Assembly (NCBI GenBank): GCA_964400735.1
Contig: CAYNVQ010000014.1
Location: 11,404 to 75,403, forward strand
Direction of reading: 5' to 3'
Length of the DNA stretch: 64,000 bases
Origin: CAYNVQ01 sp964400735
GTDB taxonomy: Bacteria > Acidobacteriota > Aminicenantia > Aminicenantales > Aminicenantaceae
Shown: piece by piece, positions 27,297 through 34,404 of the stretch
Layout of the letters: every line of letters begins with the position of its first letter
Numbering within the stretch: the first letter of the stretch is position 1
The notes under the pieces: generated by a model
Seen by the model: only the letters and a program-made list of their open reading frames with translations
Database searches by the model: none
What the model was told of the DNA's origin: nothing
Made by a program: the position numbers and the translations under genes

Positions 27297-27715
27297 ATGG
27301 ACATGACTTACCAGGAAAAGAGTATTTGGATCTCACTGGTGCGACTTCTGCGGTTTTTGGATTTTATTTCTTCCGGATGTTCAAGATCTTGACCGGCGGC
27401 GAGATGGACAAAACGGAAACATTGATTTTCTTTGTTTCCGCGATTGTATTGCTGATCATTATCGAAGTTGTGGCCCATATCTTTCTTACCGTCGTTCATA
27501 GACCGGAAACCATCGATGAAAGAGATAGACTGATCGAGCTAAAAGCGACCAGAATCGCTTACTTCTTTCTTGTGTTAGGTGTCTTTCTGACCATCGGTTC
27601 CATCATGATGTCCCTATCGCCTTTTATGACCGCACACATTATGTTGCTCTCTTTCGTCATCGCCGAAATGGCCAAGTCCATCAGCCAGTTGATCTATTAC
27701 CGCAGGGGCGTCTAG
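27297..27715 (+). CDS. Small membrane protein, apparently frameshifted near its N-terminus
   Basis: The good start is ATG 27297, preceded by GAGG, which reads MDMTYQEKSIWISLV and then runs into another frame. The frame that stays open to 27715 holds VFGFYFFRMFKIL and the rest of a four-helix membrane protein (LIFFVSAIVLLIIIEVVAHIFL, IAYFFLVLGVFLTIGS, HIMLLSFVIAEM). The two frames join if one T is added to the T5 run near 27353. The intact protein would be about 140 residues. It ends one base before an XRE gene, which mirrors the XRE/membrane pair at 921-2029. Mutation or a sequencing slip in the homopolymer are both possible. Function unknown. Confidence 0.65.
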
Positions 27716-27716
27716 A

Positions 27717-27941
27717 ATGAGCAGAACAAAGATCAGCAATAATATAAGAAAACTCCGGTTCAATTCGGGTGAGATGACGCAGCAGGAATTGGCTGAAAAA
27801 ATCGGATTGACGCGGCAGACCGTACTGGCCATCGAAGCGGGAAAATATTCCCCCTCGCTCGAAGTGGCTTTCCGCATTGCCGAAGTCTTCAATGTTCCTC
27901 TGGAAGAAGTTTTTCAATATAGACCTGATGAGAGGAAGTGA
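27717..27941 (+). CDS. XRE/Cro-type small transcriptional regulator
   Basis: This 74-residue protein is a single HTH_3 domain: MTQQELAEKIGLTRQTVLAI, followed by GKYSPSLEVAFRIAEVFNVP and the LEEVFQY tail of the YozG-like group. It follows the membrane-protein reading frame by one base, so the pair is an operon. Most close relatives regulate their own membrane partner. A cytoplasmic DNA-binding role is secure from the motif; the target is inferred. Confidence 0.92.
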   Translation: MSRTKISNNIRKLRFNSGEMTQQELAEKIGLTRQTVLAIEAGKYSPSLEVAFRIAEVFNVPLEEVFQYRPDERK

Positions 27942-28218
27942 ATGAAAATTACTGGGGACTCCACTTCCTCCTTGTTTCACACTTTGAAAACAACAGCCAT
28001 CAACTCTTTTTCTCTTCATAAATGAGCCGTGCGAACAAGGACGGATAAAACCGATGACTGTCCGAAAATGGAAATCGATCGTTCAGGAATGGACACCTCG
28101 AGTTGAAGATATCCGGAATAATTCCTTGATTTCCTCTTGGCATATTTTTTGCTGGAATTAGGGCAGATTTTCTATAAATTTTTCGCCTAAGGGTAAAGAC
28201 TAAACGGAGCGAAGCGAC

Positions 28219-29238
28219 ATGAAAATTTTGAGAAAACCAGCGGCAATCTTGACGGCCATTCTCCTGCTCATCTTGGGAAGCATTATCAGCTCCAGAGCTG
28301 AGCAGATAGGAGAGCGAACAGAAGGCCGGAGGATCGTTTTCGAAGAGGTCGGACAGTTTACAGACGGAGGAATGACCGTTACCGTCCTGATAGTCGAAAA
28401 TCTTGCCTATGTCTGTGAATTCGACAGGGGGCTGGAGATCCTCGATATCAGAGACACAAAGCATATCGTCAAACTCTCTCAGGTCGAAAATACGGAACAG
28501 GCCCGGGGAATTGCCATCATCGGGGATATTGCCTTTGTAGCCTGCAATGTAAACGGGCTCAAGCTTTTCGATATAGGTGATCCTTCGAAACCTTCTTATC
28601 TGGGGCAGTACGAGGACCGCGATGGTGATCCGCACCAGTTCCTGCCGGCCGGAAAAATCGGGTACCTGACAGAATGGCACGGCGGAGTGGATGTCATCGA
28701 TATCACCGACCCGCATAAGCCCAGAAGGTTGAATCAGTACAAAGACGGAGGCTTGGCTTTCTCCATCGATATCGTCGGCCGCCATGCCTTTGTCACGGAA
28801 TACACCGCAGGTTTGAAGATCCTGGACATATCCGAGCCCGCGAAACCCGTCCTGATCGGTGAACATAACAATGGCGGAGAAACGAACGCCCTCCAGGTTG
28901 TCGGCGGCAAGGCTTATGTCTGCGATAAGCTGCAGGGCTTGGAAATACTGGAGGTGTCAGACCCTTCCCGGCCCCATCTGCTGGGCACGTATAATGGAGG
29001 AGGCAGCACGGTCGGCGTGCGTCTTATCGATGATTGCGCTATCCTCATCAACTGGGATCTCGGGATCGAAGCTGTGGATGTGAGCGACCCTTCCAAACCG
29101 GTCAAAATCGGTTCTTTTTACGACGGCGGCCGGCCGAATGGCCTCCAGGTGGTCGGCGATCTAATTTTCCTGGCCGATGGATCCGACGGACTCGAAATCA
29201 TCCGGTTCCGGAAAGAGGAAACGAGGATTTCCAGGTAG
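28219..29238 (+). CDS. Exported LVIVD-repeat beta-propeller
   Basis: A signal peptide (AAILTAILLLILGSIISSRAEQ) is followed by seven repeats of about 42 residues, each with a strand like AYVCDKLQGLEILEVSDPSRP and a following xxLGxYxxGG turn. This is the LVIVD repeat, and seven copies fit a closed seven-bladed propeller. Such proteins are outside the cytoplasm or on the surface and bind other proteins or glycans; no catalytic residue is expected. It stands alone, followed by a 405-base gap that contains a repeat, a G-rich tract and the PadR module 2 promoter. Confidence 0.88.
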   Translation: MKILRKPAAILTAILLLILGSIISSRAEQIGERTEGRRIVFEEVGQFTDGGMTVTVLIVENLAYVCEFDRGLEILDIRDTKHIVKLSQVENTEQARGIAIIGDIAFVACNVNGLKLFDIGDPSKPSYLGQYEDRDGDPHQFLPAGKIGYLTEWHGGVDVIDITDPHKPRRLNQYKDGGLAFSIDIVGRHAFVTEYTAGLKILDISEPAKPVLIGEHNNGGETNALQVVGGKAYVCDKLQGLEILEVSDPSRPHLLGTYNGGGSTVGVRLIDDCAILINWDLGIEAVDVSDPSKPVKIGSFYDGGRPNGLQVVGDLIFLADGSDGLEIIRFRKEETRISR

Positions 29239-29266
29239 TCTCTTCGATATCATTTCTGGATATGAG

Positions 29267-29396
29267 CCTGAATTATTCATAAAAAATGCCGATACTTCTC
29301 AATAATAAAGCAGTATCAGGAATTATCCTGATCTTGCTTTAAATCTTGAAAAATTCTTTTTCAAGAAAGAATATCTAATTAACAACGGCATTTTTT
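29267..29396. repeat. Dispersed MITE-like element, copy 2
   Basis: It begins CCTGAATTATTCATAAAAAA and ends GGCATTTTTT; AAAAAATGCC near the left end is the inverse of the right end. It contains ATCAGGA-ATTA-TCCTGAT and a hairpin CTTGAAAAA/TTTTTCAAG near 29345-29365. It is related to the copy at 17520. Confidence 0.7.
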
Positions 29397-29500
29397 ACCT
29401 TCCAGGCAAGCTGATTTCACTACATCGGATTCATCGTAGCCTGTTCGCGGTAGTTAACTACAGCTTCACAGGCCACTTCTTCGCCCCACCTTTAATGTCA

Positions 29501-29527
29501 GGGTGGGGTGGGTTGGCGTGGGGAGGG
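29501..29527 (+). other. G-quadruplex-forming tract
   Basis: Five runs of three or four G are separated by T, T, TTGGCGT and A within 27 bases. This meets the usual G3+N1-7 rule on the plus strand. It lies about 43 bases upstream of the -35 of PadR module 2. Confidence 0.6.
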
Positions 29528-29569
29528 TTGGCCTCAACTTGTGAATAATCCAGTTCAGCCAATTTCTTC

Positions 29570-29623
29570 TTGACATTTCTATAGAAATCCTATACTAATA
29601 AATATGTATAGAATATCTATACA
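29570..29623 (+). promoter_or_regulatory. Promoter and PadR operator of module 2
   Basis: TTGACA (29570-29575) is followed at 17 bases by TACTAA (or TATACT at 15). The perfect dyad TGTATAGA-ATA-TCTATACA at 29605-29623 covers the expected transcript start, 21 bases before the padR ATG. This is a textbook repressor site position. Confidence 0.7.
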
Positions 29624-29643
29624 AATAAAATCATGAGGTGATT

Positions 29644-29979
29644 ATGAGCCATCTCACCAAAAACGAAGAAATTATCCTCCTTTCCATTCTGAGGATAAAA
29701 GAAGATGCCTACGGCGTCAGCATCAAGAGCCAGATCGAAGAAAGCACAGGGAACGATTGGAACTACGGCCTCCTTTATGCCACGCTCGATCAATTGGTCA
29801 AAAAAGGCTTACTGAACAAACGAGAAGGGAAACCCTTGTCCGAGCGTGGGGGACGGAGAAAAATATATTATTCCCTTTCTAAGATGGGACGGCAGGCTCT
29901 GGAAGAAGCCTATAAGCTCAAGGAAGTTTTGTGGGAGGGCATCGCTATCCGCAGCCTGAAAAAAGGAGAGATATCATGA
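29644..29979 (+). CDS. PadR-family transcriptional regulator (module 2)
   Basis: I start at the ATG at 29644 behind GAGGTG, giving 111 residues, rather than at the GTG at 29638. The PadR winged helix is clear: IILLSILRIKEDAYGVSIKSQIE, YGLLYATLDQLVKKGLL and RKIYYSLSKMGRQAL. Its stop overlaps the permease start (ATGA). A perfect 8-3-8 dyad in its promoter is the likely binding site of its own dimer, so expression of the permease should be self-limited and released by an unknown ligand. Confidence 0.93.
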   Translation: MSHLTKNEEIILLSILRIKEDAYGVSIKSQIEESTGNDWNYGLLYATLDQLVKKGLLNKREGKPLSERGGRRKIYYSLSKMGRQALEEAYKLKEVLWEGIAIRSLKKGEIS

Positions 29980-32579
29980 ACGACCGTCACTCAGCCCCTC
30001 CAAAAATCCCCAAATGGATTCTGGCAAAATTGTCCCATCGCATTGATAAGTACTCTCTCCTGGATGATTTGGAAGAAGAATACCTGACAAAATCCTCTGG
30101 CCAGGGGAAAACAAAATCACAAGTCTGGTACTGGATCCAGGCGCTGCGGGCCATTCCTTCGATCATTCTTTATTCCCTTTTCCGGAGCGCTGTCATGGCC
30201 AAAAACTACGCAACGCTCGCCTTGAGAAACATCAGAAAACATAAAATCTTTTCCATCATCAATATTTTAGGTTTGGCCATCGGCATCTCTTTGTGTCTTT
30301 TTGTCATCAGCTTGATCTTTTTCATGTACGGCAGCGATCGCTTTCATGAAAGAAAAGATAGAATCTATAGAGTCATATCTCAGACTATTACTGAACATGC
30401 AGTCCTCGATAGAGCGACCGCCCCGATGCCACTGGCAGGTGAGCTGGAACAGATTCCGGGAATAGAAACCGTTGTCCGCATCAAAAAAAATTTCGGAGGA
30501 GCGGCGGTTTACAAAGAAAAGGGATTTTTGGTGAACGGTTTGTATACCGATACCCATTTTTTTCAAGTCTTCAGCTTCGAACTGGAACGGGGAGATCCCC
30601 AAACGGCCCTTGCGGAGCCCTATTCTATTATACTGACTCAGGAAGTGGCCCAAAAATTCTTCGACAACAGCGATCCCATAGAAAAAATATTACAAATCCA
30701 GAACGTGGGAGATTTCACAGTCACTGGCGTACTGAAGGATGTCTCGAGACTCCAATCGCATATGAAATTCGAATGCCTGGTTTCTGTCTCGACGTTGGCT
30801 TCGCTCGAGAACCAAAAGAAAATCTATGCCAGTCTGACCAACTGGAAGAACCTGAATGATAACTATATCTATTTTCTCCTCCGCGAAAACGCTTCGCCAA
30901 AGGCCACTGAAGAGCTCCTGCCAGGCATCGTGGAAAAACACTATGGTGATGATGAAAATGAATATAGGTACAGCTTACAGGCTCTGACCAAAATATCTCC
31001 AGGTAAAAATCTGGCAAATAACCTCTCTGCAATGCCAATCCCAACAGAGGCCCCTTTGTTCCTGTCCATCATCGCCCTGATTATCATGGTCATCGCCTGT
31101 TTCAACTACACCAATTTGTCCCTGGCTAAAGCCCTGTCGCGGGCCAAGGAAGTAGGCATTAGGAAGACGATAGGCGCCAACCGGTTCAGCATCTTCACCC
31201 AATTCATCGGGGAATCTATCACTTATGCCTTGATCGCTCTGGCCATGGCCTTTTTACTCTATAACCTTTTGCTGCCCCATTTTTTCCAATCGATTCTGAT
31301 GCATGTCGAAATGGAAAATCTGGGATTCGGCTTGATATTTTCGTTCGTTCTTTTTTCCCTGTTCATCGGTTTTCTAGCCGGAATCATCCCGGCCATCCTC
31401 ATCTCGAAATTCAATCCCACAGAAGTGCTGAAAGACATCACCAAAACCAAGCTGTTTTCGAAAGTCAATTTGCGCCGGGCCCTCGTGGTCACCCAGTTCT
31501 TCGTTTCCTTCATATTCATCATCACCACGATCGTCTTGTTCAAACAAATCAATTTTCAGAAAAACATCGATCTAGGATTCCAAACGGAAAATATTTTGAA
31601 CGTTGAACTCCAAGGGATAGATTATGAAATTTTCAAGCAGGAAGTTTCCGGTCATCCGGGAATATCAAAAATCTCGGCCAGTGCTTTCATTCCCTGCACC
31701 GGAATGGCATGGCTGGAGAATGTCAAGCGCTCGGAAGACGCGGAATTCATCGACATAGACTTTATCTCTATCGACAACAATTTTATCCCCAATTTCGGCC
31801 TGAAACTTGTTGCCGGAAGAAATTTTCCTGACGCGGTTAATCCGGAAAATGAAAGATTCGTCATTCTCAACGAAATGGCTGTGAAGCAATTCGGATTTCC
31901 ATCGCCTGCGGATGCAATCGGCCAAACACTCATTTTTGGAAAGGATACCCAAGTTGAAATCATCGGGGCGGTCAATAATTTTCTCTCCCGGGATACACAG
32001 AATCCGTCCCCTCCGATGGCCCTGAGAGTGGTTCCCGAGTATTTTGAATATGCCAACCTAAAGATAGCCACAGATGATATAGAGGCCGTTCTTCTGTTCC
32101 TCGAAACCAAGTGGAAAGAACTGGAACCCTACCGTCCATTTCGCTGCGCCTTCTTCGAAGACCAGCTGGAGGATTACAATATCGGGTCAAAAAATGCGCT
32201 GCGTGGCCTGAGTTTTATAACCTTTCTTACCATTCTGATCGCCTTTTTCGGATTGTTGGGCATGGTCCTTTACGACACCGAAGCGAGGGTCAAAGAAATT
32301 GGGATCCGCAAAGTCATGGGGGCCTCGATAGGCAGCATCATCCTGACCACATCGAAAACCTTTATGTTCCTATTACTGCTGGCTGCCGCATTGGCCATTC
32401 CGGTGGCCTGGTTCGCGAATCACATGATACTCCAGAGTATCGCCAACCGCATCGAGCTGGGAATAGGGATTTTTGTACAGGGATTGGCGATCATGTTTGC
32501 CTTGGGTTTTCTGACTATTTTTTCCCAGACCATCAAGGCAGCCTCCAGGAACCCGGTGGAATCTTTGAGGTATGAGTGA
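29976..32579 (+). CDS. FtsX/MacB-type ABC permease with prefix domain (module 2)
   Basis: The true start is the ATG at 29976 within the ATGA overlap, giving 867 residues. Layout is prefix domain (PPKIPKWILAKLSHR...WYWIQALRAIP), first membrane helix (IFSIINILGLAIGISLCLFVI), a large extracytoplasmic domain, three helices with AKEVGIRKTIGAN, then a second FtsX unit with VKEIGIRKVMGAS and the C-terminus NPVESLRYE. Compared with the other three paralogues it is the only one on the plus strand. No ATPase gene is adjacent. The transported or mechanically released ligand is unknown. Confidence 0.9.
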   Translation: MNDRHSAPPKIPKWILAKLSHRIDKYSLLDDLEEEYLTKSSGQGKTKSQVWYWIQALRAIPSIILYSLFRSAVMAKNYATLALRNIRKHKIFSIINILGLAIGISLCLFVISLIFFMYGSDRFHERKDRIYRVISQTITEHAVLDRATAPMPLAGELEQIPGIETVVRIKKNFGGAAVYKEKGFLVNGLYTDTHFFQVFSFELERGDPQTALAEPYSIILTQEVAQKFFDNSDPIEKILQIQNVGDFTVTGVLKDVSRLQSHMKFECLVSVSTLASLENQKKIYASLTNWKNLNDNYIYFLLRENASPKATEELLPGIVEKHYGDDENEYRYSLQALTKISPGKNLANNLSAMPIPTEAPLFLSIIALIIMVIACFNYTNLSLAKALSRAKEVGIRKTIGANRFSIFTQFIGESITYALIALAMAFLLYNLLLPHFFQSILMHVEMENLGFGLIFSFVLFSLFIGFLAGIIPAILISKFNPTEVLKDITKTKLFSKVNLRRALVVTQFFVSFIFIITTIVLFKQINFQKNIDLGFQTENILNVELQGIDYEIFKQEVSGHPGISKISASAFIPCTGMAWLENVKRSEDAEFIDIDFISIDNNFIPNFGLKLVAGRNFPDAVNPENERFVILNEMAVKQFGFPSPADAIGQTLIFGKDTQVEIIGAVNNFLSRDTQNPSPPMALRVVPEYFEYANLKIATDDIEAVLLFLETKWKELEPYRPFRCAFFEDQLEDYNIGSKNALRGLSFITFLTILIAFFGLLGMVLYDTEARVKEIGIRKVMGASIGSIILTTSKTFMFLLLLAAALAIPVAWFANHMILQSIANRIELGIGIFVQGLAIMFALGFLTIFSQTIKAASRNPVESLRYE

Positions 32580-32747
32580 ATTTTTAAGGGGTAAGATCGA
32601 GACAATATTTGATATCAAGAGGTAAGCAAAAGGTCAGCAAAAAGGTCAGCAGCCAGGCAGAAGCAAGCAGTTGATATAAAACAAATAAGCTTATTTTTAG
32701 CTGACTATTCGGCCTTAGATTCGCTTTTTCGGGTTAAAATGGCCTTT

Positions 32748-34271
32748 CTAAGCAGGTTCCACGGAAAAATCTTCGTCTCCACCGACAGGAGCCGGTTTGA
32801 AACCGCTTTCCAGAGAACCCAGTTCTCTCTGCAGCTTTTCTTTTTCCTCATCCGGGATTTCAGGATGCTGGAGACAGAGGTCCAAGACTTTTTTCGTGAC
32901 AGACGATCCAAGTTCCTTGGCAATTCGGGCGAAATTCTGGAGCAGTACTGGGGATGACTTCGAATCGAGCTCCTGGAGAAGCTCGGCGGTCAGCCCGTTC
33001 GCTTCTTCCCTATCTCTGCTCTCCATCAAATATTTAAGCAGCGAAAATTTATAGGTCGGACTTATGGACGACTCAGCCACTTTTTCCCGCAAATCTTTAT
33101 ACCGTTTCCAGGCAATTTCCAATTGTTCGTGTCTGACTTCGCTCTCTATAAGCTTTATAAAAAATTTCGCTGCCTCATCCCCTTTTCCCATCTCCACCCC
33201 GACATCCCATAAGGCATCCACCACATCTTTGCGCAGGGGATTCCTTTGCGCCTCATCCAAAAGAAGCCCATAGGCTTCATCGATCCTTCCCATATTTTTT
33301 TTCTGAAGCGCTTTGATGACCACATCGACCCCACCTTCCTGACTTTCCAGCTTGGCCTCGATCTTGGGATGAATGTACTTTTCTTCGATTTTGAGATGTT
33401 TCATTCCCAGAGCCACCAACACGCCGAAGACAAAGCCCCAGACATGGGCCCAATGGGCTACCCCACCGCCTCCTCCCTGGGCATTGATGGAATCCACCAC
33501 ACTGGCATTGAAAAACTCCAACAGAACCCAGAGAGGGAGCATCACAAAAGCCGGAGCTTCGAAGGTCCCTCTGAAAAAGAACGCGATCCAGTAGAAAAAC
33601 CTCATCTTGGTCTTCCAGAAATTGATCAGGAAGGCACCCATCACACCGGCGATGGCACCTGAGGCTCCGATCAAGGGCCCGGTAAAGTGGGGGTAGTGGG
33701 CCGCATACAACAGGGCCGAAAGTACCCCCATGGCCAGATAAAAAGCGGCATAAATCGGCCGTCCCCACAGATCCTCGATAAAAGGCCCTGTCAAGTAAAG
33801 GAGTAGAAGGTTGCCCAACAGATGCAGCCAGCCGCCATGCACGAACATGTAGGTCAGAAGAGCAAGGAACGACTTGTCGGCCGGGATGAATCCCCACTTT
33901 CTGTAGGGGAAATCATTCAAGGTGCCCAGAAGTTTCTGAGAAAGTTGGTCAAGCTCTTCCTGCTCCTGGGCCATCACCACCCGGTCGGGACGGGGAATGC
34001 TCTGGCGGTAGACGCTGAGCATGGTCTCTATTTGTTCTTCTCCTCCGCCCTGATACATCAAATCCTTTATTCCTGGGTCCAGCTCGAGATAGGGATGATT
34101 GAAATAATAGACGACCATCTCCTCTGCAGCACTCTCTAACCTCTTTTTCTTTGTTCCAACCTCCATGCTCAGGATGATATGCAGGATGAAACACAGGATC
34201 ATGATTCCGAAGGTTACCCACGGCAACCGGCGGACCTCGTTGCTTTCATGGCCTATTGGTATGACAATCAT
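32748..34271 (-). CDS. Rhomboid-family intramembrane serine protease with C-terminal helical domain
   Basis: The membrane domain holds the catalytic Ser204 in IGASGAIAGVMGAF and the His276 in AHVWGFVFG, the Ser-His dyad of rhomboids, along with the family HGGWLHLLGNLL block at about 145. About six or seven membrane helices are expected. The insert between helix 1 and the core (residues 40-120) is soluble and helical. The last 200 residues are TPR-like helices (MGRIDEAYGLLLDEAQRNPL). Rhomboids cut membrane-anchored substrates within the bilayer; the target here is unknown. The 507-residue length is long for the family because of both additions. Confidence 0.93.
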   Translation of the reverse strand: MIVIPIGHESNEVRRLPWVTFGIMILCFILHIILSMEVGTKKKRLESAAEEMVVYYFNHPYLELDPGIKDLMYQGGGEEQIETMLSVYRQSIPRPDRVVMAQEQEELDQLSQKLLGTLNDFPYRKWGFIPADKSFLALLTYMFVHGGWLHLLGNLLLLYLTGPFIEDLWGRPIYAAFYLAMGVLSALLYAAHYPHFTGPLIGASGAIAGVMGAFLINFWKTKMRFFYWIAFFFRGTFEAPAFVMLPLWVLLEFFNASVVDSINAQGGGGGVAHWAHVWGFVFGVLVALGMKHLKIEEKYIHPKIEAKLESQEGGVDVVIKALQKKNMGRIDEAYGLLLDEAQRNPLRKDVVDALWDVGVEMGKGDEAAKFFIKLIESEVRHEQLEIAWKRYKDLREKVAESSISPTYKFSLLKYLMESRDREEANGLTAELLQELDSKSSPVLLQNFARIAKELGSSVTKKVLDLCLQHPEIPDEEKEKLQRELGSLESGFKPAPVGGDEDFSVEPA

Positions 34272-34404
34272 GGCTTTTCCCTTTTTTTCGGCTTTTTTCC
34301 TTTTATGCTACCCAGGGAAAAAAATTTCCCCCTAAATGGTGCCGCATCCCCAGGCATCTATCAATCGCCTTTAGGGATGAATCTGGGGGTTATTTTTGGC
34401 GGGT

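Noticed and set aside
28000..28866. 288-codon minus-strand frame over the LVIVD gene
   Set aside because: Antisense to a gene with a signal peptide and seven clear repeats.
32684..32700. AAATAAGCTTATTT palindrome between convergent genes as a terminator
   Set aside because: The stem would be five A/T pairs around a four-base loop, too weak to call.
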